A DNA stretch of 64,000 bases from Paenibacillus sp. cl123 (GCF_900101595.1 NZ_FMYY01000001.1:182735-246734); one strand, 5' to 3'; shown: positions 34,706 through 43,917, counted from the first letter of the stretch. Program-made: numbers and translations. The notes: generated by a model from the letters alone, not told the origin.

Positions 34706-35818
34706 ATGCTTAAAAGCGCGAGCTTGCTTGTAGCGCTGGCCATGGCGGGGACAACGCTGGCCGGCTGTTGGGAGCCGAAAGCGCCGACAGCCGGGAGCGC
34801 ACCCGGCGATGTTCGGCAGGAGAAGACGGAGGAGCAGGGAAGTCCGGAGCTTATGCTGGAAACGGCAGCCGAGAAGCTGAAGACGCCATGGGCGATCGAT
34901 TTTCACGGGGATGTCATCTATATCAGCGAACGCGGAGGAAGCATGGTCAAGCTGGCGGACGGTGTGGTCCAGCGTCAGAAGGTGCAGCTGGCCAAGCCGG
35001 TGCATCAGGAGGGAGAAGGCGGCTTTATGGGCTTTGTCCTTACTGCGGACTATGCGGACACAGGGCAAGCCTATGCTTATCATACCTACAAGGAAGGCGG
35101 CCAGACGCTGAACCGGGTCGTGCTGCTAAAGGAGGACGGGGACAGTTGGCGAGAGGTGAAGCCGCTGCTGGAGCGGATTCCGGGATCGCGCTTTCACAAT
35201 GGAGGCCGATTGGCTATCGGCCCGGACAAGCAGTTGTATATTACGACGGGAGATGCTCAGGAGGAGAGCGTCGCCCAGCAGAAAGACAGTTTGGCCGGGA
35301 AAATATTGCGGATGACGCCGCAAGGGGATATTCCCCCGGATAATCCGACCCCGGGCTCTTATGTGTATTCCTACGGCCACCGCAATCCGCAAGGAATCGC
35401 CTGGAGCGGGGACGGAAGTCTGTACAGCTCGGAGCACGGTCCTTCCGGCGCGCCGGGGGGGCATGACGAGATCAACCGGATCAAGCCGGCAGCCAACTAC
35501 GGATGGCCGCTCATTATCGGCAACGAGCGGAAGGAAGGGATGGAGCTTCCGTTGTACCATTCCGGCGAGAGAGCTATCGCTCCGTCGGGCATCGCGGCGG
35601 ACGGGACGGGAGGATTTCTGGTCGCCACCTTGGTGGGCGAGACCTTATACCGTTTCAACCCGCAGGATAACCGGATGACCGTCGTTCTGCAGGAGCAGGG
35701 AAGGCTCCGCGATGTGAAGGTGAAGGATGGGTATGCTTACGTCATTACGAACAACACGGATGGCAGAGGGCAAGCCGGCGCGTCGGATGACCGGTTGCTG
35801 AGATTTAAGCTGCGATGA
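34706..35818 (+). CDS. PQQ-type glucose/sorbosone dehydrogenase-like lipoprotein
   Basis: About 370 residues. A lipoprotein signal with lipobox TLAGC (Cys near residue 21) precedes a six-bladed beta-propeller of the soluble aldose/sorbosone dehydrogenase family. The blocks are LKTPWAIDFHGDVIYISERGG, GEGGFMGFVLTADY, RFHNGGRLAIGPDKQLYITTGD, YSYGHRNPQGIAW, LYSSEHGPSG and YGWPLIIG. Members oxidise sugars using PQQ, though many Firmicute copies are probably not PQQ-dependent. ATG 34706 is chosen (GGGAGGAAGCGGAG upstream). It is monocistronic, between the pts terminator and a convergent kinase gene. Its proximity to the glucose PTS is suggestive but not evidence of a link. Confidence 0.87.
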   Translation: MLKSASLLVALAMAGTTLAGCWEPKAPTAGSAPGDVRQEKTEEQGSPELMLETAAEKLKTPWAIDFHGDVIYISERGGSMVKLADGVVQRQKVQLAKPVHQEGEGGFMGFVLTADYADTGQAYAYHTYKEGGQTLNRVVLLKEDGDSWREVKPLLERIPGSRFHNGGRLAIGPDKQLYITTGDAQEESVAQQKDSLAGKILRMTPQGDIPPDNPTPGSYVYSYGHRNPQGIAWSGDGSLYSSEHGPSGAPGGHDEINRIKPAANYGWPLIIGNERKEGMELPLYHSGERAIAPSGIAADGTGGFLVATLVGETLYRFNPQDNRMTVVLQEQGRLRDVKVKDGYAYVITNNTDGRGQAGASDDRLLRFKLR

Positions 35819-35909
35819 GCCTGGCCGGTCGGTCAGTCAGCCGGGTGAAGCTCGAAGGCTGCCCGAGAGACGGAAACAGGGAAGTGTTGGCAAAGAAAGA
35901 GCCGGGCGC

Positions 35910-38099
35910 CTATGGGGAGGCAACCGGCTCTTTGGCTGAAACAGGCGAGGAGTGGACCGGGAAGCGAACCTCGATTTTTGTTCCCTTGTTGACCTCGCTC
36001 GAAATATTCAGGATACCGCCATGGGTGGCAAGTATTTTCTTGCTGACCATCAGCCCCAGTCCCGTCCCTTTCTCCTTCGTCGAATAGAAAGGCTCGCCGA
36101 TCCGGCTCAGGCGTTCCGGAGGAATACCGCAGCCCTGATCCTCTATCTCGATAGTGAACTCCCCGTTCTGTTGCTGCCGTACTCTTATATAAATATATCC
36201 GCCGCTGCTCATCGCTTCGATTGAGTTTTTAATCATATTTATAAATACCTGCTTCAACTGGTTCTCATCGCATAGGATAGATGGACCCGGTTCGACAAAT
36301 TCCTTCTCAAGCTGAACGTTATGGATGTTGGCCTGACTTTCCAGCAGCGCGATCACATGATTGAGCAGCGGGATGATCGGCTTCTCCTCACGCTTGGACG
36401 GCTGCGGCTTGGCGAGGATCAGCAGCTCGTTAATAATCAGCTCGATTCTGTCCATCTCGGAGAAGATGACTTCGATATAGCTTTTTTTAGCCATGCCTGC
36501 ATTCATCAGCTGCAGAAAGCCCTTGATCGCGGTGAGCGGATTCCGGATTTCATGAGCGATGCCGGCGGCCAGCTGGCCGGCCACGGAGAGCTTCTCCGAA
36601 GAGAGCATCAGCTCTTCGGTTCGCTTGCGCTCGGTGATGTCGATAAATGTGATGACGGCTCCGAGCGGCATATGCTCGCTCCGAATCGGATAGACATGAT
36701 ATTCCGCATGGTAAGAGGTGCCGTCCTTACGGTAGAGCAGATCTTCGCTAACATGAAGCGGGATCCCTTCCTGCAGGGCAAGCATAAGCGGACAGTTCTC
36801 TTGGCACAAGGCTGGAAGGTCAGGCTTTATATGACGGACAAGCTCTTCGAAAGTAAGACCTGCTACCTCCTCGTAGGAAAAACCGCTCATTCTCTCTGCC
36901 GCTGCGTTCCAGAATATGGTCCGCCCTTCGGCATCTATGCCGTATACCCCATCATTGATACTGTTCAGGATTAGCGAATGCGTGCGGCTGAGCCGCTCGA
37001 ACTTTTCCCGATTCGCCTTGGTTTCCGTAATATCTCGCCCGATGATGTACACGCCTTGCGTAATGCTGTCATCTGTCATCGGAACGGTACGGATAAATAC
37101 ATCCCGGACAGACCCTTCGGCATGAAGCAGCTGAATGACGAATTCGAAGCTGTCGCCCTGCACGCTCTTCTGGAAGTAGGACCGGAAGAGCTCATGGTCC
37201 TGGGGGGCGATCATCTGGAAGAAGGATTGCCCCATACTGAGCCGCTTGCCGTAACCCATCGACGTCAGCACGGACAAGTTCGTATTCAGAATAATGCCCT
37301 CCGTATCGACCGAGAAGATCATATCCGGATTTTGCTCGAACAAGGACTGATGATGGCTTTGGCTGGTCTTCATCTGCTTGCCGATAATGGCGAACAGAAG
37401 AGCCAGGCAAAAAATAATGACGATCACGATGCCCATCACGATGGCGAGCAGACCGGGCGTTAAGGAAAAGGACCAATGGCGCTCTTGCTGAACCGTCTCT
37501 CTTAGGAAGGAAGCGGACCGGACTCCGAAGTAGTGGATGCACCAGACTGCGATTCCGAGAAGAAACGAACTGGCCAGCCTCCAGCGCGGCGCCCGGGTAT
37601 TCAGCATCGGCTTCCAGAGGAAAGCGGCCAACAGGAGGAAAACCACCAGCCCGACCGCATTAGCGGCAAGAAGCGGACGGTAGCGGATATAACCGTCGAA
37701 GCGGATCGACCCTATGGCGGTAAAGTGCATGAGGATGATGCCCGCACTTAGTGTTACCGCTGCCCAGAACAAGCTGCGGAAGCCTGAATCCTTGCGGCTG
37801 AGCAGCAGGAGGGCCCCGAGAGACGCTGTAATGGGCCAAAGCAGCGACAGCAGTGTCAGGAATACCTCATATTTGGCATGTATACTGAGATCCAGTGAAA
37901 GTATGGACATGAACTGCATGGTCCACATGCCTGTTCCCATCGAGAAGGAACCGCCGACGAGCAGAACGGTTCTCGCGTAGTTATCCGCTTGTCTGAGCTT
38001 GATGGCCATATCCATGGCGAAGTAGGACGTCAGGACAGAGATCATAAATGAACAAGCGATCAAGTATACATAATAATTGCCGGGTAAGTACGGATCCAT
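35910..38099 (-). CDS. MHYT-PAS sensor histidine kinase
   Basis: About 729 residues. Seven N-terminal membrane helices form an MHYT-type sensor (about 1-245; motifs SFSMGTGMWTMQF, GIILMHFTAIGSIRF and GIAVWCIHYFGV keep the Met/His pattern thought to bind a metal or gas). Two PAS domains follow (about 260-365, with DMIFSVDTEGIILNTN, and about 385-500, with DGVYGIDAEGRTIFWN). The HisKA box is GIAHEIRNPLTAIKGFLQLM (about 515) and HATPase_c ends with GTGLGLMVSKKI, of the Spo0-type KinA/B/C class. ATG 38099 (AAGGGAG upstream) is preferred over 38132. No response regulator is adjacent, so it may feed a phosphorelay such as Spo0F. Confidence 0.92.
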   Translation of the reverse strand: MDPYLPGNYYVYLIACSFMISVLTSYFAMDMAIKLRQADNYARTVLLVGGSFSMGTGMWTMQFMSILSLDLSIHAKYEVFLTLLSLLWPITASLGALLLLSRKDSGFRSLFWAAVTLSAGIILMHFTAIGSIRFDGYIRYRPLLAANAVGLVVFLLLAAFLWKPMLNTRAPRWRLASSFLLGIAVWCIHYFGVRSASFLRETVQQERHWSFSLTPGLLAIVMGIVIVIIFCLALLFAIIGKQMKTSQSHHQSLFEQNPDMIFSVDTEGIILNTNLSVLTSMGYGKRLSMGQSFFQMIAPQDHELFRSYFQKSVQGDSFEFVIQLLHAEGSVRDVFIRTVPMTDDSITQGVYIIGRDITETKANREKFERLSRTHSLILNSINDGVYGIDAEGRTIFWNAAAERMSGFSYEEVAGLTFEELVRHIKPDLPALCQENCPLMLALQEGIPLHVSEDLLYRKDGTSYHAEYHVYPIRSEHMPLGAVITFIDITERKRTEELMLSSEKLSVAGQLAAGIAHEIRNPLTAIKGFLQLMNAGMAKKSYIEVIFSEMDRIELIINELLILAKPQPSKREEKPIIPLLNHVIALLESQANIHNVQLEKEFVEPGPSILCDENQLKQVFINMIKNSIEAMSSGGYIYIRVRQQQNGEFTIEIEDQGCGIPPERLSRIGEPFYSTKEKGTGLGLMVSKKILATHGGILNISSEVNKGTKIEVRFPVHSSPVSAKEPVASP

Positions 38100-38312
38100 T
38101 GGACGACTCCCTTTGTCTTGATGTCGGTTCATTGCCTATGGATGATAAGTTCGCCGATAATTTGGAAAACCCTTCGACTTGTGCTGCGAAATTTTGAAAA
38201 TATCCGGGAAATATCCGGGAAATCCCCGGGATTCGATCGCGCTAATGCTCGCTCAGTCGCCGATATCTGTGTATACTAGTAGGCAGCATATCGATTGGAG
38301 TGAAGGTAAAGC

Positions 38313-39095
38313 ATGATCAAATTAGCCGCATTCGACGTGGACGGCACTTTGCGGGACCGGGAGTATTTGCCCGAATCAACGCGTTTGGCCATCCGGCGTC
38401 TAAAGGACCATGGCATTATTCCCGTGCTCTGTACGGGCAGAAGCGAATTCGAGATGGCGTCGCTCCGTCAGGAGCTGGACATGGATTGGGCAATTACTTG
38501 CAATGGCAGCCACATCGGCCATCAGGGGAAGACGGTGTTTGGCACTCCTTTCGAACGGGCAAGGGTGCGGGCCTGGCTGGAGGAAGCCGAGCGTTCGAAT
38601 CATGCGCTGCTGCTGTACGGAGCCGAAGCGATGTATACGAACAGGGCGGGCGATCCGCTGTTCCTGCAGGCCCGGGAGGAGATCGGGTTTATGGAGCCGC
38701 AGCTGCTCGATCTGTCGGTCGGCGATGAGGCGCTGCCCGATGTGTATCAGAGCATCATATTCTGCGAGGAGCTTCATGAGAACCTGTACACCTGCGGTCA
38801 GGCGCAGGACTATTACATCCACAGGTGGAGGCCGTGGGCTGTCGATCTGAATCCCAGCGGCATGAACAAAGCGGTAGGACTCCGAAAGCTGCTGGAGCAT
38901 CTGTCGATCGCTCCGGAGGAAGCGGCCGCCTTCGGCGACGGACTAAATGATATGGAGCTGCTCGCGTCGGTGGGAACGGGGATCGCGATGGGGAACGCCA
39001 TCGGCGAACTGAAGGACATCGCCCGGCATGTGACGCGGACGCTGGATGAGGACGGGATCGCTTACGCCGTAGACACTTGGATTTTGCCTCGTTAA
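38313..39095 (+). CDS. HAD-superfamily phosphatase, Cof/YidA-type
   Basis: A 260-residue class IIB HAD hydrolase. Motif I is AAFDVDGTLRD (nucleophile Asp about residue 8), motif II is PVLCTGRS (Thr/Ser about 41), motif III is the Lys in SGMNKAVGLRKLL (about 189) and motif IV is AFGDGLNDMELL (about 208-219). The CAP domain is inserted between motifs II and III. Family members dephosphorylate sugar phosphates, flavin or PLP. The start ATG 38313 has GGAGTGAAGG upstream. It is transcribed divergently from the MHYT kinase, with a 213-bp intergenic region that contains small direct repeats of ATATCCGGGAA. Confidence 0.9.
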   Translation: MIKLAAFDVDGTLRDREYLPESTRLAIRRLKDHGIIPVLCTGRSEFEMASLRQELDMDWAITCNGSHIGHQGKTVFGTPFERARVRAWLEEAERSNHALLLYGAEAMYTNRAGDPLFLQAREEIGFMEPQLLDLSVGDEALPDVYQSIIFCEELHENLYTCGQAQDYYIHRWRPWAVDLNPSGMNKAVGLRKLLEHLSIAPEEAAAFGDGLNDMELLASVGTGIAMGNAIGELKDIARHVTRTLDEDGIAYAVDTWILPR

Positions 39096-39202
39096 TCGGC
39101 TGCGGAAGGCGGAGGGCTCGCTGCGGGTTCGCTTTTCGGCGTCCCGGGGCGAGGCTTTTCGGCCTGCCGGCAAATTAATTTATCCGTGGAATGGAAAGTG
39201 AG

Positions 39203-39231
39203 TTGCAATTCGAATCGGAGTGTGGTAGGAT
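39203..39231 (+). promoter_or_regulatory. Promoter of the cold-shock gene
   Basis: TTGCAA (39203-39208), 17-bp spacer, TAGGAT (39226-39231), followed by AATAAAAG. Gives a leader of roughly 138 nt. Confidence 0.6.
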
Positions 39232-39255
39232 AATAAAAGTATCGAATAGAAAATG

Positions 39256-39315
39256 AATTCACATAATGCAAAGGGTAATCATTTGTGCTATGGAACCTTT
39301 TTCAATGTGTGAATT
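39256..39315 (+). promoter_or_regulatory. Structured cold-shock leader
   Basis: AATTCACA (39256-39263) can pair with TGTGAATT (39308-39315) across about 44 nt. The stem lies in the long untranslated leader typical of csp mRNAs, in which temperature-dependent folding controls translation. The second strand is followed by a T-run, so it could also act as an early terminator. Confidence 0.45.
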
Positions 39316-39375
39316 TTTTATTTGCTATATGCGGAATAAAAAGAACATGTTAATAAACTTTTGGAGGAATTTCCC

Positions 39376-39576
39376 ATGCAAACAGGTACAGTAAAATGGT
39401 TTAACGCAGAAAAAGGTTTCGGCTTTATCGAAGTTGAAGGCGGCAACGATGTATTCGTTCACTTCAGCGCGATCACTGGCGAAGGCTTCAAAACGTTGGA
39501 CGAAGGCCAACGCGTTGAGTTCAACGTTGTTCAAGGCAACCGTGGTCCTCAAGCTGAGAACGTTGTAAAACTGTAA
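39376..39576 (+). CDS. Cold-shock protein, CspA/CspB family
   Basis: A 66-residue single cold-shock domain, the full family length. [18 protein letters not shown] holds the RNP1 motif (KGFGFI) and [10 protein letters not shown] the RNP2 motif; [21 protein letters not shown] completes the five-strand barrel. It binds single-stranded RNA/DNA and melts structures in mRNA. The ATG at 39376 has TGGAGG 9 bp upstream. It is followed directly by a strong terminator, so it is a single-gene unit. Which csp paralogue it is cannot be told. Confidence 0.95.
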   Translation: MQTGTVKWFNAEKGFGFIEVEGGNDVFVHFSAITGEGFKTLDEGQRVEFNVVQGNRGPQAENVVKL

Positions 39577-39594
39577 GCTTCGCTTACTTCGAAG

Positions 39595-39627
39595 ACTGTC
39601 CTAACCTGCGGGTTAGGGCAGTTTTTT
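39595..39627 (+). terminator. Terminator of the cold-shock gene
   Basis: ACTGTCCTAACC (39595-39606), loop TGCG, GGTTAGGGCAGT (39611-39622), then TTTTT. 12 positions, one G-U pair. Confidence 0.92.
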
Positions 39628-39726
39628 GCTTTTCTGGAGATGGGTCAGTCGCGCTGGACTCATGCTGAGTTAGCTTAGTACTATCTGAGCTTCCCTCGCA
39701 AGGGGAGCTAAGAAGTAACTTGAAAA

Positions 39727-39850
39727 TCGTATAAAAGTGCCACGACTGCGGAAAAAAATAGGGGATATGTACGGATATTCGTATAAAAACGCTACGACTG
39801 AGGACAAAAGTATGGGATTGTATGGAATATCGTATAAATGCCCCAGATGT
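39727..39850 (+). repeat. Imperfect 51-52 bp tandem repeat
   Basis: Units starting TCGTATAAAAGTGCCACGAC (39727), TCGTATAAAAACGCTACGAC (39779) and TCGTATAAATGCCCC (39830, truncated). Units 1 and 2 share about 75 percent of positions by eye. The array runs straight into a fragment of spoVR. Confidence 0.75.
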
Positions 39851-39930
39851 CCCATAGCCCATAAACGTATGGAAGAGTGCACTCGACATATTTCAGATTC
39901 AGCTCGACCATTAACTATGCTCGTAACCCC
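39851..39930 (-). pseudogene. spoVR fragment A (C-terminal region)
   Basis: On the minus strand this encodes VELNLKYVECTLPYVYGLW, clearly homologous to [19 protein letters not shown] near residue 448 of the intact SpoVR gene at 40040-41476. Similarity is about 85-90 percent at the nucleotide level over roughly 60 bp and then stops. There is no start, no ribosome site and no continuation. Confidence 0.8.
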
Positions 39931-39975
39931 CTAATAAGGTCCAAACGCGTAGAAGAGGCCGTATAAGCAACGGCC

Positions 39976-40014
39976 ATGGAGCAAGAAAGGGCTGTTTGCC
40001 GTTTCTTGCTCCAT
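39976..40014 (-). terminator. Hairpin downstream of spoVR
   Basis: ATGGAGCAAGAAA (39976-39988) and TTTCTTGCTCCAT (40002-40014) form a perfect 13-bp stem with a 13-nt loop, 26 bp after the spoVR stop. A second short inverted repeat GGCCGT/ACGGCC follows. No T-run is evident, so termination is likely but not certain. Confidence 0.6.
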
Positions 40015-40039
40015 TTGTGATCACGGACAGGACAATCGA

Positions 40040-41476
40040 CTATAAAAACTTCCGTTGATGCTTCTTCCCGTCATAGCTGAAAAGCACGGGCTTATCCTCG
40101 ATCTTCGTCTCCAGATGAGTCGGCTTGCCCCATAGCTGATAAACGTATGGAAGAGTGCGTTCGACATATTTCAGATCCAGCTCGATCCCCTCGTAATTAT
40201 GCTTCAGGTACAGCTCGCCCGTCCGGTTATAATCCCCGTCGATCACGACGATGTACGGAAACCCGCCGTTAACGCGGGAATAGACGAGCTGGTCCCGGAT
40301 ACCCTCCCACGATTTGTCCGTAATTTTCCACTCCGGCCCTTTCTTCTCGAATACATACAGATCCAGGTCATCGCATAGCTGCTTTGTCATGTAGTTGCGC
40401 AGGAACGACTGGTCGGAATCGAACTCCCGCACCTCGAAGATTTTCGCCCGGCCTCGTCCGGGCTCGCGTCCGAACCGCTCGCGTTCCTCGGCTGTCGGCT
40501 GATCCCACCGCTTCTCGATGTCTTCGAAAATTTTCAGACCCAGGTAATAAGGGTTTAAGCTATGACGAGAAGGCACGACAACCGAGGAGTTCAGCTTGGC
40601 GTATTCGATTGTCTCATCCTCGGTCAGATCCAGCTCGCGCAGGATGCGCTGATGCCAATACGAAGCCCAGCCCTCGTTCATGATTTTCGTCTCCAGCTGC
40701 GGCCAGAAGTACAGCATCTCGTCGCGCAGCATCGTCAGGATGTCCCGCTGCCACTCCTTCAGATAAGGGGCGTATTCCTCGATAAACAGCAGCAGATCCT
40801 TCTCCGGACTCGGCGGAAACCGGGTGTCCTCTTGGGCGGAGGCTTTCGAGCCGCCGTCCTCGTCCTTGGGCTTATCCAGATCCCAGAGATCCTCGTAGCC
40901 GAACGAGCGCTCCGCACGGTCCGACAAGCCGCTGCGGGCAGGTCCATGCCGCTCCTTGCCTTGCCTGTAAGGCTTGACGATGACAGGATCTATATGCTCC
41001 TGGATGGTCAGTACCGCATCGATGAACTGCTCGACCTCGTGAGCGCCGAACTCAAGCTCATACTGCCGGATGCGCTCCGCGGTGGCGGACATGCTCTCGA
41101 CCATGTTGCGGTTCGTCTTCGAGAAGCGGGCGTTGTTCTTGAAGAAGTCGCAGTGAGCGAGCACGTGGGCGACGATCAGCTTGTTCTGGATCAGCGAGTT
41201 GCCGTCCAGCAGGAAGGCGTAGCAGGGGTCGGAGTTGATCACGAGCTCATAGATTTTACTGAGTCCGAAATCGTACTGCATCTTCATCCGATGGAAGTTT
41301 TTTCCGAACGACCAATGGCTGTAACGGGTCGGCATACCATAAGCGCCGAACGTATAAATGATATCGGCCGGACATATCTCATAGCGCATCTGATAGAAGT
41401 CCAGGCCGAAGCCGGTGGCGATTTCGGTAATTTCATCAATCGCATATTCAAGCTTGCGCATATCCTCGGGTGTCAT
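40040..41476 (-). CDS. spoVR: SpoVR family protein
   Basis: A 478-residue protein of the SpoVR/YcgB family, full length. Family blocks include [77 protein letters not shown] and [17 protein letters not shown]. In B. subtilis SpoVR affects spore cortex formation; its biochemical role is not established. The start ATG overlaps the stop of yhbH as ATGA, so the two are coupled. Three degraded fragments of a second spoVR lie around this operon at 39851, 42860 and 43737. Confidence 0.95.
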   Translation of the reverse strand: MTPEDMRKLEYAIDEITEIATGFGLDFYQMRYEICPADIIYTFGAYGMPTRYSHWSFGKNFHRMKMQYDFGLSKIYELVINSDPCYAFLLDGNSLIQNKLIVAHVLAHCDFFKNNARFSKTNRNMVESMSATAERIRQYELEFGAHEVEQFIDAVLTIQEHIDPVIVKPYRQGKERHGPARSGLSDRAERSFGYEDLWDLDKPKDEDGGSKASAQEDTRFPPSPEKDLLLFIEEYAPYLKEWQRDILTMLRDEMLYFWPQLETKIMNEGWASYWHQRILRELDLTEDETIEYAKLNSSVVVPSRHSLNPYYLGLKIFEDIEKRWDQPTAEERERFGREPGRGRAKIFEVREFDSDQSFLRNYMTKQLCDDLDLYVFEKKGPEWKITDKSWEGIRDQLVYSRVNGGFPYIVVIDGDYNRTGELYLKHNYEGIELDLKYVERTLPYVYQLWGKPTHLETKIEDKPVLFSYDGKKHQRKFL

Positions 41477-42633
41477 CGTGCCAGACCTCCTTCAGCCTGC
41501 TTGGGGAAAAACGTTCGCAGCGCTTTGTACACTTCGCCCTTCTCGCGAATGACATAATGCAGAAACTTCGGATCGTGCAAGTTGCGATAGGCCGACATCA
41601 AGGTGCTGCTGCGGTTGTATTGGTTGACCTCGCCGTAGCCGAACAGATTGCTGCGCTTGATCAGCTCGCCGATCAGCTTCACGCAGCGTTCATTGTCCGA
41701 GGTCAGATTGTCGCCGTCGGAGAAGTGGAACGGATATATATTGTACCGCGAAGGCGGATATTTCTTGTCGATCAGATCCACGGCGAGCTGATAGGCGGAG
41801 GAGCAAATCGTGCCGCCGCTCTCTCCCTTGGTGAAAAACTCTTCCTCCGTTACGACCTTCGCTTCCGTATGATGGGCGATGAAGACGATGTCCACATGCT
41901 CGTATTTGGAACGCAGGAACCGGGTCATCCAGAAGAAAAAACTGCGTGCGATATATTTCTCGAACGAGCCCATACTGCCGGACGTATCCATCATGGCGAG
42001 AATCAACGCGTTCGATTGCGGGGTGACGATCTCCTCCCAGGTGCGGAACCGCAGGTCGTCGGGGCTGATGCCATGAATGCCGGGATCGCCCTCGCGCGAA
42101 TTGCGCCGCAAATTTTCCAGAATCGTGCGCTTCTTATCGATGTTGGACATGATCCCTTTCTTCCGCACATCGTTGAAAATGATCTCCTTGCTCATCACGT
42201 TGTCTTTTTCCTTCTGCTCCAGATTCGGCAGCTCGAGCTCCTCGAACAGCATCGTCTGCAGCTCTTCCATTTGCACCTCGGCGTCATAATAGTCTTCGCC
42301 CGGCTGATCGCCGGCTCCCTCGCCCTTGCCGGGACCGGCGGCGGCCTGCGGATCAACGCCAAGCACATCGCCTACCTGGCTGTCGCCGTCTCCCTGTCCG
42401 ACATGCTTGCTCTTATTGTAGTTATAGCGGAGGCGGTATTCGTCCAGGCTGCGGATCGGGACCTTGACGATTTGCTTGCCGTCGGACATCACGATGCTTT
42501 CATCGGTGACCAGATCGGGCAAGTTCTGCTTGATGGCTTCGCGTACCTTCTGCTGGTGGCGCGTTTGATCCTGGTAGCCTTTGCGGTGCAGCGACCAATC
42601 CTCGCGGGATACGGTAAATAGCGGTTTCGTCAT
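41473..42633 (-). CDS. yhbH: YhbH/YeaH-type sporulation protein (DUF444)
   Basis: About 386 residues. [13 protein letters not shown] and the [14 protein letters not shown] region begin the DUF444 family. A von Willebrand A-like fold follows, with the MIDAS motif in [16 protein letters not shown] (about residues 210-225). [22 protein letters not shown] and [15 protein letters not shown] are strongly conserved. In B. subtilis and E. coli the gene normally follows prkA/yeaG (a Ser/Thr kinase) and precedes spoVR/ycgB. Here spoVR is adjacent but prkA is not within the 440 bp upstream. ATG 42633 has GGAGGT 9 bp upstream; the open frame extends further but without a better start. Confidence 0.93.
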   Translation of the reverse strand: MTKPLFTVSREDWSLHRKGYQDQTRHQQKVREAIKQNLPDLVTDESIVMSDGKQIVKVPIRSLDEYRLRYNYNKSKHVGQGDGDSQVGDVLGVDPQAAAGPGKGEGAGDQPGEDYYDAEVQMEELQTMLFEELELPNLEQKEKDNVMSKEIIFNDVRKKGIMSNIDKKRTILENLRRNSREGDPGIHGISPDDLRFRTWEEIVTPQSNALILAMMDTSGSMGSFEKYIARSFFFWMTRFLRSKYEHVDIVFIAHHTEAKVVTEEEFFTKGESGGTICSSAYQLAVDLIDKKYPPSRYNIYPFHFSDGDNLTSDNERCVKLIGELIKRSNLFGYGEVNQYNRSSTLMSAYRNLHDPKFLHYVIREKGEVYKALRTFFPKQAEGGLAR

Positions 42634-42859
42634 GCGGGACACCTCCTGGCAGTTTTGCGCTGCGTGTCGTTTCGCGGCCTGGCTCAAATGATGCAAAGCG
42701 GCGGACTGTAAGCGGGCCGAACGCTTACTCGTCTTTGTCTGCCCTGCGCATCAATATCCTGTGGAAAAAAGAATGCTTGTTACTAAATATATTCAAGCGG
42801 GACGGGGATATGTGAGCGGGATGAATGCCTATTTATCGGAGGGGGAGGGATTGTCGAAC

Positions 42860-42922
42860 AAGTCCAAATCCCGTCGTAATCTCTGTGATTTCTGCAATGG
42901 CATATTCCAGTTGTTTAATATC
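42860..42922 (-). pseudogene. spoVR fragment B (N-terminal region)
   Basis: On the minus strand this encodes DIKQLEYAIAEITEITTGFG, matching [20 protein letters not shown] near residues 5-24 of the intact SpoVR. The nucleotide sequence is clearly diverged from the resident gene, so it is not a recent copy of it. It continues into unrelated sequence on both sides, without a start codon in the right place. Confidence 0.75.
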
Positions 42923-42957
42923 CGTAGATGGCAACGCTAAGAAATCGAAGCGATATG

Positions 42958-42966
42958 TGTTATAAT
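42958..42966 (+). promoter_or_regulatory. Extended -10 element upstream of the Uma2-like gene
   Basis: TGTTATAAT (42958-42966) has the TGn extension and a perfect -10 box, 109 bp before the start of the Uma2-like gene. No good -35 is seen. Confidence 0.5.
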
Positions 42967-43075
42967 TCAGGTAAACGCAACCAGATTTCCGAAGAGGATA
43001 TTAAGCATGGCCAGATATACACGAAGGGTATAGATAAGCCGTAACAGGTGATAAGCTCGAAGGAGGTGGAGCCAA

Positions 43076-43645
43076 GTGTCGAACCTGGATGACAAGAAGC
43101 AACATACGTATCAAGATTGGTTGTCATGGGACGGAGCATGGGAGTTAATTAACGGCAAGGCATATAACATGTCGCCGACTCCAACAGCCCTTCATCAGTT
43201 TATCGTAGGTGAGTTGCATTTCGCGCTTCGAACTTACTTGCACAATCAGAGCTGTTACGTGTTTGTCGCTCCATTCGACGTCTTCTTTAGCGAGAGCGGT
43301 CAATATGATTCGCCTGATCATGTTACGCAGCCGGACCTATCGGTGGTTTGCTCTAAGAATCAGATCTCGAAGAACGGCTGTCATGGCGCTCCAACGATGA
43401 TTATTGAAGTGTTGTCACCCTCAACGGCGCTGAAAGACTTCAATGAGAAGTTTAATCTTTATCAAAAATATGGCGTCCAGGAATATTGGATCGTTGATCC
43501 CGGCAATCGCACTGTTCATGTGTATGCGCTGCAGGATGGCATGTATCAGGTGCGTAACTTATATACGGAGCAGGATAACGTGCGGTCGAATGTGTTCAAG
43601 GATTTTCGGATATCGCTTGGTAAGTTATTCAACTTGGAAGTTTAA
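43076..43645 (+). CDS. Uma2-family (DUF820) restriction-nuclease-fold protein
   Basis: A 189-residue protein of the Uma2 family, which has a PD-(D/E)xK nuclease fold. QPDLSVVCSK (Asp about residue 85), MIIEVLSPST (Glu about residue 106) and FNLYQKYGVQEYWIVDP (catalytic Lys/Gln region) are the family motifs, and YEFLINGKAYNMSPTPTALHQ-like sequence starts the domain. The start GTG 43076 has AAGGAGGTGGAG upstream, a very strong ribosome site. Members are numerous in cyanobacteria and some Firmicutes; substrate and function are unknown. It sits between two spoVR fragments, so the insertion of this gene may have accompanied breakage of the duplicate. Confidence 0.9.
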   Translation: MSNLDDKKQHTYQDWLSWDGAWELINGKAYNMSPTPTALHQFIVGELHFALRTYLHNQSCYVFVAPFDVFFSESGQYDSPDHVTQPDLSVVCSKNQISKNGCHGAPTMIIEVLSPSTALKDFNEKFNLYQKYGVQEYWIVDPGNRTVHVYALQDGMYQVRNLYTEQDNVRSNVFKDFRISLGKLFNLEV

Positions 43646-43651
43646 TACGAT

Positions 43652-43682
43652 AAAGCCGATTCCCGCGGGAATCGGCTTTTTT
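43652..43682 (+). terminator. Terminator of the Uma2-like gene
   Basis: AAAGCCGATTCCC (43652-43664), GC loop, GGGAATCGGCTTT (43667-43679) and Ts to 43682. Perfect 13-bp stem. Confidence 0.93.
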
Positions 43683-43736
43683 CTGCTCAGATAGTAAGCA
43701 TCCTTGCCGTTACGAAGCCTAGTCTTTGCTCATACT

Positions 43737-43796
43737 CTTCGTCTCCAGCTGCGACCGGAAGTACAGCATCTCGTCGCGCAGCATCGTCTGCATTTC
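43737..43796 (-). pseudogene. spoVR fragment C (central region)
   Basis: On the minus strand this encodes [19 protein letters not shown], matching [19 protein letters not shown] near residue 250 of the intact SpoVR. Nucleotide identity is high (about 90 percent over 55 bp by eye), but Trp-Pro has become Arg-Ser and the homology ends abruptly. Confidence 0.78.
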
Positions 43797-43917
43797 CATC
43801 GTCCGCACTGTTATTCAGCAAGGCTGTGGAACGGGACATTGACTCCTTGCTCTCCGTCGCTTCCCCACCCGTCGGACATCCCCGTACTCAGAGGTGTAAA
43901 ATCAAAGAATTGGTTTA

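Noticed and set aside
38190-38235. Direct repeats ATATCCGGGAA upstream of the HAD phosphatase as an operator
   Set aside because: Two short overlapping copies next to a CCCCGGG run are consistent with simple-sequence drift; no promoter geometry supports them.
41470-42621. 383-codon + strand frame opposite yhbH
   Set aside because: Antisense to a gene with a clear VWA/MIDAS motif and conserved family blocks.
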